Shown: positions 8,966-18,107, counted from the stretch's first letter. The stretch is 64,000 nucleotides of DNA from Bog-257 sp963834135 (GCA_963834135.1 CAWIAN010000008.1:62001-126000), one strand, 5' to 3'. Made by a program: numbers and translations. The notes: generated by a model not told the origin, from the letters alone.

Positions 8966-9936
8966 GAGGGGAGTCCGTTGTCGCCGATCAATCCTCCGAA
9001 GCGCCGCTCGCGCTTCTGGAACGCCTCGATCGCTTCCAGCAGTTGCGTGCCTCGGAAGTCGGGCCACAGCGTCTCGGTAACGTAGATCTCGGCGTAGGCT
9101 GCCTGCCACAGCAGAAAGTTGCTGAGGCGCATCTCGCCGCTGGTGCGAATGACGAGATCAAGTTCGGGGAGGTTGTTGGTGTAGAGATGGCGTGCGATCG
9201 AACGCTCATCGACCTTCATGTGATCGATGCCGCCGTTACGCGAGGCCTCATTGGCAAGCGCGTTGAAGCAATCGACCAGTTCGGTGCGCGAGCCGTAGTT
9301 GAGAGCCAAGGTCAGCACCATACCGGTGTTGCGCTCGGTCATCTCGCGCGCCCACGCCATGCGTTCCTGCACTTCCTGCGGCAGTTCGTGCTGGCGGCCG
9401 ATGTACTGCAGGCGGATGTTGTTCTCCATCAGCGTCGGCAGTTCCATCTTGAGGTAACGCCGGAGCAGGTTCATCAGAAACTGCACTTCGCCTTTCGGAC
9501 GCTTCCAGTTTTCGGCGGAGAAGGAGTAAAGAGTGAGCGCTGGAAGTGTAAGCCGCGCCGCCGTTTCGACCGTGGAACGCACTGCAGCCACACCCGAACG
9601 ATGACCCGCGATACGGGGCAGGTGGCGGCGCTTGGCCCAGCGGCCGTTGCCGTCCATGATGATTGCGATGTGGTGGGGCAGCCGCTCCGGATCGAGGCGG
9701 GAGTATATCTCGGCCTCTTTGCGGTTCAGCCCAGCAGGCACTTGTGCGCGCAAAGCGTACCTCGAATCACCCTTGAAAGTAGCATAGGGCTCACTGGCTT
9801 GCAACGAAGCCGGGGAGGCCTCGAGCTGGCTTGGAACGGTTGTGTTCAGATGAGGGAATTGCCGGCTCGGCTCCGCCGGCTCGAATGTAGTTTCCTGTGC
9901 TGATGACAGCAAGAGGGCCGCCTGTCTGGAATTCAT
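8962..9936 (-). CDS. uppS: undecaprenyl diphosphate synthase
   Basis: cis-Prenyltransferase that extends farnesyl diphosphate to the C55 carrier lipid of the cell wall. The conserved catalytic motif is HIAIIMDGNGRWA at 89-101 with Asp95; later motifs SFSAENW, NYGSR and RTSGEMRLSNFLLWQ are intact. At 324 residues it is longer than usual because of a poorly conserved N-terminal extension of about 80 residues. An internal start close to the catalytic domain is possible, but I see no strong ribosome binding site there. It is read into cdsA with a 4-bp overlap. Confidence 0.95.
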   Translation of the reverse strand: MNSRQAALLLSSAQETTFEPAEPSRQFPHLNTTVPSQLEASPASLQASEPYATFKGDSRYALRAQVPAGLNRKEAEIYSRLDPERLPHHIAIIMDGNGRWAKRRHLPRIAGHRSGVAAVRSTVETAARLTLPALTLYSFSAENWKRPKGEVQFLMNLLRRYLKMELPTLMENNIRLQYIGRQHELPQEVQERMAWAREMTERNTGMVLTLALNYGSRTELVDCFNALANEASRNGGIDHMKVDERSIARHLYTNNLPELDLVIRTSGEMRLSNFLLWQAAYAEIYVTETLWPDFRGTQLLEAIEAFQKRERRFGGLIGDNGLPS

Positions 9937-10127
9937 CGAACCACCGCCTTCGCATCCTAATCGGAGCTTCGATCTCTTACTTTATCATACAAAGTACTTT
10001 CATAAAGCGAGATTTTTCGGCGCAATGGGTTATGCGTTCGCGGAAAACGCTCGGCTCAGGGCCGGGGGCGACTGTGGTAGGTGTCAGCTCGAAGCGGGGA
10101 AGGCATTACGCGGGAGAAACGGTGGAC

Positions 10128-11534
10128 TTAACGACCTTTTGCTGGCCGAGCGCTTCGACTTCTCTTCTTAACACTCGTCTTCGGGCTAGATTTCGATTTC
10201 GACTTCTGAGGGGCCTTGCTGCGCAAGGTGCGCTTGAACTCCTCGTAATCCTTTTCGGTTTGATCGGCATAAGCCATGGCGAACTTTGCAATGGCCCGGT
10301 CGAACTTGGGGCTATTTCCGACGTAGCCGAATATGGCACAGGGGTCGCCAGCCCGGGCGTGCCCTTTGGCGAGCAGCTCACCGCAAACCTCAGCGTACTC
10401 CGCCAGGCCATTCCCCCTCAGATCCGTATCTTCGATGCTGGCTTTGTGATCACGCAACTGCCTGACCAGATAATCGCGGTCGTCCATCGAAGTCCAACCC
10501 AGGAAGATGTCAGACTGCATCTGCATAGCGCGCTGTCCTTCGGCCACGCGTTCGCCCTGGTTCGCGGGCACTCGCGCTTCGGGCAGATAGGAGGCATACG
10601 CCGATCGGGTCGCTTCTTTTACTTGCAGGAACAGAGGATCGTCGGCTCCTCCGCCCAGCATTAGGGCTACGTAGTCACGCATTCCGACACTGCCACAACC
10701 AACTACTCGAAAGCCCACGTGCTGTACGTGATATTGCAGGAAGAAGTGTCGCCGCTCCGCAGTTAGAGTGAGCGAATAATCGTGGATAGCTTGCTCCACC
10801 TTCTGACGATGGCCCGGAGGAGCTGGGTACTGTAGCGGCCTTTGCTCTCGCAGATAGTGTTGCCCCTTTCGCACCACGGTCAGCTTTCCAAAGCTCGACA
10901 GGTTGGTGATACGGGCTGCTTTCTGCAAGACTGCAGCTACCGGCGATCCCTTCACGAAACGAGATACCTGAAACCGGGCCAGATCGAGTACCGGCATTTG
11001 GCAGAACTTGCTCATCCACTGCCGATATCTCGCCACACACTGCACCACCGCTGCCCGGCACTGGCGATCGCTATCGCCTGCCGTGCGGCCGGCCAGTACC
11101 AGGCTGGCGGCCATTCGCTTCACGTCCCACTCGAAAGGACCTTGGATGGTCTCGTCAAAGTCGTTCAAGTCGAAGATGATTCGCCCATCGGGCGCGGCGT
11201 AAGACCCCAGGTTATGTACATGGGCATCGCCACACAGCTGGGTGATTAGGTCGGTCCTGGGTTGGAGAGCCAAGTCGGCCGCCATCAATGGAACCGCACC
11301 GCGGTAAAACGTAAACGGCGAAACGCACATGCGCTCGTGCTTGATGGGTAATAGCCGGGGTACGCGACCCTGTTCGGAGGCGAGTATGGTCTCGACCACG
11401 CTGTGCTTCCGGGTTGCGGGATTCCACTCCGCCTGGGCGATGCGCGAGACTTTAGAGCGTGCCAGACGGCCTGCCTGCCGCCGTTCTTCGCGGGTGGGAT
11501 AACGACTGGACTTACTGGTCATCACCTTGCTCAC
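10128..11534 (-). CDS. DUF2252 family protein
   Basis: 468 residues with the DUF2252 hallmarks: FYRGAVPLMAADLA, CGDAHVHNLGSYAAPDGRIIFDLNDFDE, and FEWDVKRMAASLVLAGR. The family has a kinase/aminoglycoside-phosphotransferase-like fold (the HxHNLG and DLNDFD motifs are like HGDLH and the metal-binding Asp), but its substrate is unknown. The lysine-rich C-terminal tail (PQKSKSKSSPKTSVKKRS) looks disordered and could bind nucleic acid. The start is uncertain: GTG at 11534 or ATG at 11522. It is a single gene flanked by intergenic DNA on both sides. Confidence 0.9.
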   Translation of the reverse strand: MSKVMTSKSSRYPTREERRQAGRLARSKVSRIAQAEWNPATRKHSVVETILASEQGRVPRLLPIKHERMCVSPFTFYRGAVPLMAADLALQPRTDLITQLCGDAHVHNLGSYAAPDGRIIFDLNDFDETIQGPFEWDVKRMAASLVLAGRTAGDSDRQCRAAVVQCVARYRQWMSKFCQMPVLDLARFQVSRFVKGSPVAAVLQKAARITNLSSFGKLTVVRKGQHYLREQRPLQYPAPPGHRQKVEQAIHDYSLTLTAERRHFFLQYHVQHVGFRVVGCGSVGMRDYVALMLGGGADDPLFLQVKEATRSAYASYLPEARVPANQGERVAEGQRAMQMQSDIFLGWTSMDDRDYLVRQLRDHKASIEDTDLRGNGLAEYAEVCGELLAKGHARAGDPCAIFGYVGNSPKFDRAIAKFAMAYADQTEKDYEEFKRTLRSKAPQKSKSKSSPKTSVKKRSRSARPAKGR

Positions 11535-11662
11535 TCCCGGTAATTGAAGGGCCCGAAACTGTGCTGCTGTTTATGGCAACAAATCTACACCTAACCATGT
11601 GTGTTTAGCCGCCTCCTTTTCTCGGAAATTGCTTAAAGAGGCAGAAATAGATAGGAACGAGG

Positions 11663-11688
11663 AAAAGCCGAGGCTAATGCCCCGGCTT
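11663..11688 (-). terminator. probable terminator of the XRE gene
   Basis: The stem AAGCCG(a)GGC pairs with GCC(c)CGGCTT around a TAAT loop, one mismatch. Read on the minus strand it ends in a short T-run, about 70 bp after the stop at 11757. Confidence 0.55.
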
Positions 11689-11756
11689 GGGTCAGGACTA
11701 TCTTGTGACTTCGCTCAACGCCCCGCTGATCAAAGCTGGGCCGAGGTTTGAAGCGT

Positions 11757-12293
11757 CTACGCGCCGCGCCGCGGATGCGTCACCATATCCCGCACCTGAG
11801 CTAGCACACTGGAGAGCTGCATGGTGTTCAGCTTCGAGGTGAACTCGACCAGTTCGGCGACGAACGGATCGGCCAGCAGTTCGGTAATCTCGTCTTCGCG
11901 GGAAGGACCGCACTCGTGCAGCAGATCGGGCACAGTAACTTCCAAAGCGTTCGCCAGCCTGGCGAGTGACGACAGAGTAGGCGTGGCTTTTTCGTTCTCG
12001 ATCTTCGAGACGTAGGTGCGAGGAACTCCCATGCGAAGCGCAAGCTGCCGCTGGCTCAGTCCGGAGCGCTGACGCAAGCTACGGATGGCTTTCGCTACCT
12101 GTACATCGGAGCGACTTGTGCTTTCCGCCTCCACCATCGGTATAGAAGGTGTGAAGATTGGTTCAGGCTCGTCCTCATCCAGCGACGCGCGGCACCGACG
12201 GCACAAATTGTTGATGGTTTTGAACTGGACAAGATGGCAATCGTCGCATCTGACCACTTCCCGAGAATCAACGGGTGCGAGAGTGGTAGCCAT
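11757..12293 (-). CDS. XRE-type regulator with N-terminal zinc ribbon
   Basis: 178 residues. The N-terminus has two CxxC pairs (Cys16/Cys19 and Cys31/Cys34), which suggests a small zinc ribbon. It is followed by a Cro/CI helix-turn-helix: IRSLRQRSGLSQRQLALRMG then VSKIENEKATPTLSSLARLANALEV (about 68-125). The C-terminal 50 residues are helical with no known domain. Target genes are unknown. A 15-bp palindrome about 125 bp upstream (12416-12430) could be its operator. It is read in the same direction as the AAA+ gene but 277 bp apart, so probably has its own promoter. Confidence 0.88.
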   Translation of the reverse strand: MATTLAPVDSREVVRCDDCHLVQFKTINNLCRRCRASLDEDEPEPIFTPSIPMVEAESTSRSDVQVAKAIRSLRQRSGLSQRQLALRMGVPRTYVSKIENEKATPTLSSLARLANALEVTVPDLLHECGPSREDEITELLADPFVAELVEFTSKLNTMQLSSVLAQVRDMVTHPRRGA

Positions 12294-12415
12294 TCAGGTT
12301 CGAGGAGTGCCAGAGCAGGCACAACAACTTATGCGTACTTTGCGGCATTACGCTTCAGGAGTCAAGTACGTAGTCGGTGGAAAAAGAGGCGAAAACTCGG
12401 TGATATCAGAGTCTT

Positions 12416-12430
12416 TCCGGTTGAACCGGA
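12416..12430. promoter_or_regulatory. 15-bp perfect palindrome, operator-like
   Basis: TCCGGTT-G-AACCGGA is perfectly symmetric about a central G. It lies between the AAA+ gene and the start of the XRE regulator (12293), on the upstream side of the regulator. An autoregulatory operator is an inference from position and symmetry only. Confidence 0.4.
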
Positions 12431-12473
12431 GAAAACCCGCGAATTTCAGGAGAAACACGGAATGCGTCGCGGC

Positions 12474-12512
12474 TGCGCGCGATGTTTACTAAATATGTTC
12501 GCGCGCATTTTT
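12474..12512 (+). terminator. plus-strand terminator-like hairpin
   Basis: A perfect 9-bp stem, TGCGCGCGA (12474-12482) and TCGCGCGCA (12499-12507), is followed on the plus strand by TTTTT. The flanking genes are all on the minus strand, so no annotated gene would use it. It may end an unannotated plus-strand transcript starting near 12300. Confidence 0.45.
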
Positions 12513-12518
12513 CTTGTT

Positions 12519-12552
12519 GTGCGATTGCGGAGGCGCCGTTCCGCAATCGCAC
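12519..12552. repeat. 13-bp inverted repeat past the AAA+ gene
   Basis: GTGCGATTGCGGA (12519-12531) pairs perfectly with TCCGCAATCGCAC (12540-12552) across an 8-nt spacer. It lies 18 bp past the stop of the AAA+ gene. There is no T-run on the minus strand, so it may protect or process the 3' end rather than act as a classic terminator. Confidence 0.55.
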
Positions 12553-12570
12553 GGCACAGAGATCAGAGAT

Positions 12571-14202
12571 CTAGGAGACTTCCGCTTCCGGCTCGTCGGT
12601 CTCGCGAACGAAGTAGGAATCGACTGCGGCCAGCAAGGCGTCGCGATCCAGGCAAGGCTCGGTCTGTTTGTACCGCGCCTTCCAACAGATTTGGTTAACC
12701 AGATCTCTCGGGTGACACGCTCGCAGCGGCTCCTTCAATTCCCTGCGGATGACGCGGATCAGTTCATCGACCACATCAGTCTCGCATTGAAGGTTACAGG
12801 TGCTGCACACCGCCCGGAAGATCGCATGGAATTGCTGCTCGGAGACCGCTCCGACCTTGATCTTGGTTTGAATTCTCCGTAAGAAGGCTTCGTCAGCCAG
12901 CGTGGACGGATCCAGGTTGGTAGCAAAGACAACGCACGGCTCGAACGGGATCTCTACCTTCTTGCCTCCCGCCAAACTCAGGAAATCGATCCTGCGATCG
13001 AGGGGAACGACCCAGCGGTTGAGTAGTTCTTCGGGACGCAGCCGCTGCCGGCCGAAGTCGTCGATGATCAACACTCCGTTATTGGCCTTCATCTGTACTG
13101 GAGCGGTGTAAAACTTTGTCGTCGGATTGAACTGCAACTCCAGCATCTCGATCGACAGCTCTCCGCCCACCAGGACAGTTGGCCGATGGCAGAGTACCCA
13201 ACGTGCATCTCCACTCTGTGCGGCGGGGTCTTCGACCTTTGCGTGAACATCCGGATCGTAGACGCTGATGATCTGGCCCTCAACTTCCACCGCATAGGGT
13301 ATCCACACTCGATCGTTTGAAAGCACTTGTGCGATCGCTGCCGCAATGGTGGTTTTCCCCGCACCGCTTGGTCCGTAAAGGAAGATTGACGTACCTGAAT
13401 TCAGAGCGGTCCCGAGTTTCTCCAGGATCTGTTCGTCGAGAACGAGGTGGGCGAATGCTCGCTCAACCGCGGGCGGATTTACGTCCACGTTGCGGACGCT
13501 TTGCTCGCGAACCTGTTGCCGGTAGTTCTCCAGCGAGACCGGAGCCGGCCCCGCATAGTGATTCACCGACAGGAATTCCAGGGCGCGCGATCTGCCCGGG
13601 GACGTGATGGCAATCTGAGGAATGTTGCCGGTCATTCCGGTGACTTCGCAGAGGCCCTCGGACCGCAGCCGGCGGAGCAGCTCGTTCACCACACCGAAGC
13701 TCAACCGGGTCTGCGCCACCAACTCACGCAGCGACAGAGGACCAGACAAGCACAGGATCTTCAATGCCAAATCTTCCAGGAGGGACTGGCGCACTCCGCT
13801 TTCCGCAACGGATTCGGGAGCTAACTCAGGACCTCTCCAGGCTGGGATCCTTGGCGGAGCTGACAGATCATTTCCGGAAGGCGGATGCACGGCAACCGAT
13901 CCGCTGGATCGCAGCAATGGACGCCGGATGCCACTTCGGATTCCGGAAGAAGAATCCAATCGTCCCGGTTGCGCGGCGACCGAACCGGAAGTATGCAGCG
14001 GGTTTACTCGTGGATCGCTCTTAAGAGCGGTCGCAGAATTCAGCCGTGCCGACTGCGCAGCAGTGGATCCGGAGGTGTGCAGCGGACCGGGCAGGGGCTC
14101 GCTTCTGACGCCCGGCGAGGAATCCAGACGCGCTGCGGTGGACCCGGAAGTGTGCAGCGGTCCGGGTCGTAGTTCGTTCGAGCCTTTAGACGGATGATCC
14201 AT
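12571..14202 (-). CDS. AAA+ ATPase with repetitive N-terminus and winged helix
   Basis: 543 residues from ATG 14202, chosen because GGAGG stands 5 bases upstream. Three parts are visible. Residues 13-107 are low-complexity tandem repeats (PLHTSGSxAA). Residues about 140-205 look like a winged helix (LSLRELVAQTRLSFGVVNELLRRL). From about 240 there is an AAA+ module with Walker A GPSGAGKT at 277-284 and Walker B VLIIDDF near 377-383, followed by sensor/arginine-finger-like segments (VVFATNLDP, LRRI). Comparable acidobacterial ATPases are uncharacterised; the wHTH-AAA layout suggests DNA or secretion-related ATP-driven remodelling, which is inference. The gene is a single cistron with a 13-bp inverted repeat past its end. 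Confidence 0.85.
   Translation of the reverse strand: MDHPSKGSNELRPGPLHTSGSTAARLDSSPGVRSEPLPGPLHTSGSTAAQSARLNSATALKSDPRVNPLHTSGSVAAQPGRLDSSSGIRSGIRRPLLRSSGSVAVHPPSGNDLSAPPRIPAWRGPELAPESVAESGVRQSLLEDLALKILCLSGPLSLRELVAQTRLSFGVVNELLRRLRSEGLCEVTGMTGNIPQIAITSPGRSRALEFLSVNHYAGPAPVSLENYRQQVREQSVRNVDVNPPAVERAFAHLVLDEQILEKLGTALNSGTSIFLYGPSGAGKTTIAAAIAQVLSNDRVWIPYAVEVEGQIISVYDPDVHAKVEDPAAQSGDARWVLCHRPTVLVGGELSIEMLELQFNPTTKFYTAPVQMKANNGVLIIDDFGRQRLRPEELLNRWVVPLDRRIDFLSLAGGKKVEIPFEPCVVFATNLDPSTLADEAFLRRIQTKIKVGAVSEQQFHAIFRAVCSTCNLQCETDVVDELIRVIRRELKEPLRACHPRDLVNQICWKARYKQTEPCLDRDALLAAVDSYFVRETDEPEAEVS
13884..14166 (-). repeat. coding tandem repeat, about 75-84 bp units
   Basis: Four units encode PLHTSGSTAA, PLHTSGSTAA, PLHTSGSVAA and a degenerate PLLRSSGSVA. 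They start at residues 15, 40, 68 and 95 of the AAA+ protein. Copies are also alike at the DNA level, so the array probably arose by recent duplication and may vary in copy number between strains. Confidence 0.8.
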
Positions 14203-14342
14203 GGTTGCCTCCTGTGATGCCACTCCCTAACCGACACTACGTTTATCAGCCGACGATTGGCTGTGTGCTCTGGCGCTCGGCAATCTTTCTAAGCCTGGTC
14301 AATCGCGTAAAACCAAAAGCATGGCGAGAGCGTTCTGCCTTG

Positions 14343-16667
14343 CTAATCGGTCCCCTGCAATTCCCTGATTGCCTGTGCCAGGTCTTCCACACTTCGCAGG
14401 AATGGCCCCCAGCGTGGATCGGAGCGAAAAGGATCGAGCGATGGATTGACCGCAGCCGTTGCGAGAACCGCAAAGCCAAGATCTCGAGCTCGCTCGAGCT
14501 CCGCGAAACCGTTATCGAGCTCGCCCAAAGCGCCATAGATGGTCGCCGCCAGATAAGCGCCGTCCGCGACTGCCGTCGAGTCCAGCTGGGCGAGAATGCT
14601 TTCTGCTTCTTCGCGCTCTCCGGCGAGAGCGGACACGTAGGCGAGCAGCAGCTCCCACGTGCCGTCGTGCTCTTTATTCAGAAGCGCATGGATCTGAGCC
14701 ATGGCTTCCGAAAATCGTCCCGAACGTGCAAGAACAAGGCCACGCACCGCCTGCGCCATTTGGAAATTGGGAGCAATCTCCAATGTATGTTGCAGCTGTG
14801 CTTCTGCCTGGTCCCAGCGATGCTGGTAATAAAGAATTAATCCATAGCAATAATTGATAGGCGCCATCTGCGGATCGATCGCGCAACCTTCTCTTGCCTG
14901 TTCCAGTGCTTCGTCCAGCCGTCCACAAGCCGACAAGGTTTGCGCGCATGCGTAGCGCGCGATAGCGGAGTCGGGGTTCAGCTCCAGCGCCCTCTCTGCC
15001 TGCCAAAGTGCCTCGGCGAGGTTGAAGTCGCAGAAAACTTCCGCAAGACTCAAGGCCGCGTGAGCCTCCGAAAGACCGCCGTCTAATTCGATCGCCCTGC
15101 GGGCACAGGCCTTGGCTTCGCCCAGGGCTTGCACGGTATCGACTCGGTCCACAACCGTCAGCATGGCGTATGCGATAGCCATACACGCGTAGGCAGGCGC
15201 GTAGTGCGAATCGGTTTCGATTGCCTGATGGTAAAGCTCGATGCCTCGCTGCAATCCCTCCGGAGTCCACTGGATCGCCTGATCGTTGGCACGCAGGAAT
15301 AGCTCGTCCGCCTCATTGCGAATAGGTTCCGGAGAGGACTTGCGAGACGCTTTCTTGGTCTCGGTGGATGAGGGTGCGAGTCTTTCCCCGACCCGGCGAG
15401 CGATCTCTTCGTGGACGCTCGCGACGTCCCGGGCGGTGCAACTGAATTGCGAGCCCCATAGCTGCGTATCCTTGGCCACGTCAATCATCTCCGCGCGAAT
15501 GGACAGAAGGTCATCGCGCAGACTGATGCGGCCGGTCAGGACGGCGCGAACATCGAGCGCCTCTCCTACTGCGTGCAAGTCATCGGATTGGTCGCGATGG
15601 CGGAAAGCCTTGCTGCGCGGAACCACCCGAAGCTTCGGCAAATGGGAGATTCCGTCGATTACGCCTTCCGCGATCACGTCGCCAAGGTAGTCGAGTTGCG
15701 CATTGCCGGTTTCGTTAGCGAATGGCAAAACGGCGAGCGAATCGATAGCCTTTCCCGCCTTGCGGGTGGCCGGAGCACTCGGGCGTGCCGCCTTGACTGG
15801 GCTTCCGTCCCGCTGCAGACGATGCAGATCGGCCACGACGTCGGACGCGCTCTGATAGCGAAGCCGGCAATCTTTTTCCAGCAGCTTGCTCACGATGTTG
15901 GAGAACGCTGGCGGCAGACCTGTGTTGAAGCGAGAGAGCGGAACTGGCTCGCGATTGAGAATCGCATCGAAGATCAGTGCCGTGGTGTGACCGTTAAAAG
16001 GTAGCTCGCCAGCCGCCATCTCGTAGAGCACGACACCCAGGGAAAACAGATCGCTCCTTACATCCAGCTTCTGGCCGCGCGCCTGTTCCGGCGACATATA
16101 GGCGATGGTTCCGACAGTTTGACCTGGGCTGGTCAGCAAATCGGGGTTGCCGGCAGGCGCTGCCGTTATACCTGCAGCGGTGACGGCGAGCTTCGGCGTC
16201 TCCAGCTTTGCCAAACCGAAATCCAAAACCTTGGCTTCACCGCGGCGAGTCAGAAATACGTTAGCCGGCTTGATATCGCGATGAATAATGCCTTTCTTGT
16301 GCGCCGCATCCAGCGCGTCAGCTACCTGAATCCCGATACGGATGAGCTCTTCCGCAGGGATGTGGCCTTCACCAATCCGCTCGCGCAGAGTCTCACCGTC
16401 GAGCAGCTCCATGGTGATGAAGTGATGCCCGTCGGCGTGATCAACTTCGTGAATGGTGCAGATGTTGGGATGGTTCAGGGAAGAAGCGGATTGAGCTTCA
16501 CGTACGAAGCGTTGCACCATCTGCGGGTCGCTAGCCACTTCAGGTGGCAAACATTTGAGCGCGACTTCGCGTCCCAGACGCGTGTCTTCTGCCCGATACA
16601 CTACGCCCATGCCACCGGAGCCCAACTTGTCGAGAACTCTATAGTGGGAAATTGTTGTTCCGAGCAT
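14343..16667 (-). CDS. serine/threonine protein kinase with TolB-like and TPR regions
   Basis: 774 residues. The N-terminal Hanks-type kinase domain is complete: glycine loop LGSGGMGVVYRAED, VAIK-type Lys in EVALK, catalytic HRDIKPANV, DFGLAK, and the APE-equivalent SPEQARG. From about residue 300 a TolB-like segment (SLAVLPFANETGNAQLDYLGDVIAEGVIDGI) is followed by about nine TPR-like repeats. There is no clear transmembrane helix, so it is probably cytosolic. This architecture is expanded in Acidobacteriota; targets are unknown. GTG 16670 and ATG 16667 are adjacent possible starts. The partial protein at 1-1161 shares the TolB-TPR half. Confidence 0.93.
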   Translation of the reverse strand: MLGTTISHYRVLDKLGSGGMGVVYRAEDTRLGREVALKCLPPEVASDPQMVQRFVREAQSASSLNHPNICTIHEVDHADGHHFITMELLDGETLRERIGEGHIPAEELIRIGIQVADALDAAHKKGIIHRDIKPANVFLTRRGEAKVLDFGLAKLETPKLAVTAAGITAAPAGNPDLLTSPGQTVGTIAYMSPEQARGQKLDVRSDLFSLGVVLYEMAAGELPFNGHTTALIFDAILNREPVPLSRFNTGLPPAFSNIVSKLLEKDCRLRYQSASDVVADLHRLQRDGSPVKAARPSAPATRKAGKAIDSLAVLPFANETGNAQLDYLGDVIAEGVIDGISHLPKLRVVPRSKAFRHRDQSDDLHAVGEALDVRAVLTGRISLRDDLLSIRAEMIDVAKDTQLWGSQFSCTARDVASVHEEIARRVGERLAPSSTETKKASRKSSPEPIRNEADELFLRANDQAIQWTPEGLQRGIELYHQAIETDSHYAPAYACMAIAYAMLTVVDRVDTVQALGEAKACARRAIELDGGLSEAHAALSLAEVFCDFNLAEALWQAERALELNPDSAIARYACAQTLSACGRLDEALEQAREGCAIDPQMAPINYCYGLILYYQHRWDQAEAQLQHTLEIAPNFQMAQAVRGLVLARSGRFSEAMAQIHALLNKEHDGTWELLLAYVSALAGEREEAESILAQLDSTAVADGAYLAATIYGALGELDNGFAELERARDLGFAVLATAAVNPSLDPFRSDPRWGPFLRSVEDLAQAIRELQGTD

Positions 16668-16970
16668 CACAGGCCAGTGCGGAGAAGATAACGTCGGACT
16701 ATACCATTAGTTATAGGTAACAAAACATGGGGCAATAGTGGCCGGGAATAACCACCGTTTTAGGGTGAATTTCTTAAGCACTCTTATGGTGATTTCCAGA
16801 AATCATTGGTGCCTTTTCGGTAGTAATCGACATGGCCGAATGGTCTTACACTTGGCGGATTTCTGCTTGAGTTTCGCCACAGACGGATGCGCGGAAGTTT
16901 TGCTACGATCTGTGCTTTCCGAGTCGAAGCCGTAGAACCTTCGACAGGAAGGGGACTTCTCAGGGTTGTT
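16668..16970. other. intergenic, divergent promoter region
   Basis: 303 bp, AT-richer than its surroundings, between the divergently read kinase and HD-domain genes. It probably holds both promoters; I cannot name boxes with confidence. No small gene is seen. Confidence 0.5.
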
Positions 16971-17570
16971 ATGAAAAATGCAGAACGTACAGACGATGGA
17001 TGGAAACTGCTAACCGAGTTCACGCAGTCAGAAAGCTTGCGCAAGCATGCCCTTTCCGTGGAAGCATGCATGCGCGCGTACGCCCGTAAGCTCGGTGGCG
17101 ATGAAGAGAAGTGGGCCCTTGTCGGATTAATCCACGATTTCGATTATGAGAAATACCCTAGCGCCCAGGAGCACCCGTACAAGGGCAATGAGATTTTGAA
17201 GGAACGCGGTTATCCCGATGACGTTCGCCGCGCGATCATGTCGCATGCCGAGTACACCGGCGTTACACGCGAGTCGCAGATGGAGAAGGCGCTATTCGCC
17301 TGCGACGAGTTAGCGGGCTTCATCACTGCTACGGCACTGATAAAGCCGAACAAGTCTCTCGCCGAAGTCGATGCCAAGTCTGTGAGAAAACGGATGAAGG
17401 ACAAAGCCTTCGCGCGATCCGTGAGTCGCGAGGACATTACGAATGGCGCCGCGGATTTGGGCGTCGATCTGGATGAGCACATTGCTTTCTGTATTGAGGC
17501 GATGAAAGAAATTGCTGGAGAGTTGGGATTAGAGGGCAGGCAGAATGTCAGCGATGGAGACATGGCATGA
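16971..17570 (+). CDS. HD-domain (HDIG-like) phosphohydrolase-family protein
   Basis: 199 residues from ATG 16971; the open frame runs 28 codons further upstream but those are not protein-like. HD-family metal ligands are seen as LRKHALSVE (first His), LIHDFDYEKYP (the HD pair) and SHAEY. Such small HD proteins are metal-dependent phosphohydrolases, often annotated as HDIG-domain or YedJ-like; the true substrate is unknown. The stop overlaps the start of the next gene (ATGA), so the two form an operon. Confidence 0.88.
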   Translation: MKNAERTDDGWKLLTEFTQSESLRKHALSVEACMRAYARKLGGDEEKWALVGLIHDFDYEKYPSAQEHPYKGNEILKERGYPDDVRRAIMSHAEYTGVTRESQMEKALFACDELAGFITATALIKPNKSLAEVDAKSVRKRMKDKAFARSVSREDITNGAADLGVDLDEHIAFCIEAMKEIAGELGLEGRQNVSDGDMA

Positions 17571-18013
17571 GTTCTTACTTTAGGAGCGATCCGTCGGGTT
17601 GGGCGATCTTCGCAGAAAATTTGCTGCTCTCAGTTGCCGTCATGCTGCTCGTCGCTTCCATCGTTGGGTTTCGAGGATGGCGAAACTACTACTCATCCAC
17701 ACGCGGCCGTCGGACGCTGATTGGAGTGATGCTCCTGCTGGCCGCAGTTGCAGCGTGGCCTATCTCGATCTTCGCCTATTCCTCGGTTCCGCACAGGAGT
17801 GATCCGGGATATCTCTTGGCTTGCCAACACTTTCATAACCAGCTTCGCCTCTGGCGCAGCGTGGGGATTATCTTGTGCTTCTTAGGTTTGTCGATTGCGG
17901 CTTTCGGCGACGTTACGAAAAGATTACTTGTCAGCATGGCGGCTGTGGGACTCGGGTTTCTCTGGTTGATTGGTACTGCACCAATTCCGCCAAATTGCGT
18001 CGTGACACGGTAA
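17567..18013 (+). CDS. hypothetical membrane protein
   Basis: 148 residues with four likely transmembrane helices: LLLSVAVMLLVASIVGF, LIGVMLLLAAVAAWPISIFA, a third near SVGIILCFLGLSIAAFG, and LLVSMAAVGLGFLWLIG. No known family is recognised. It overlaps the HD-domain gene by 4 bp, so the pair may work together at the membrane (inference). Confidence 0.75.
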   Translation: MSSYFRSDPSGWAIFAENLLLSVAVMLLVASIVGFRGWRNYYSSTRGRRTLIGVMLLLAAVAAWPISIFAYSSVPHRSDPGYLLACQHFHNQLRLWRSVGIILCFLGLSIAAFGDVTKRLLVSMAAVGLGFLWLIGTAPIPPNCVVTR

Positions 18014-18028
18014 AGCGACTTCCAAAGC

Positions 18029-18056
18029 AAAAGCGGTCCGTTGCGGCGGACCGCTT
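18029..18056 (-). terminator. terminator of the Spy-like gene, possibly bidirectional
   Basis: A perfect 10-bp stem, AAGCGGTCCG (18031-18040) and CGGACCGCTT (18047-18056), has a 6-nt loop. On the minus strand it runs into TTTTGCTTT, and it stands 52 bp past the stop at 18108. It also follows the membrane-protein gene read on the plus strand, but has no T-run that way. Confidence 0.75.
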
Positions 18057-18107
18057 CACCACGAGAGCTCCCGACCCGATAAGGAACTCTCGAACTTTGT
18101 CACACGC

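Noticed and set aside
9043..9903. 286-residue plus-strand frame opposite uppS.
   Set aside because: Shadow of uppS; no motif and no ribosome binding site.
12085..12492. 135-residue plus-strand frame antisense to the start of the XRE gene.
   Set aside because: Most of it is complementary to the XRE coding sequence; no motif and no ribosome binding site.
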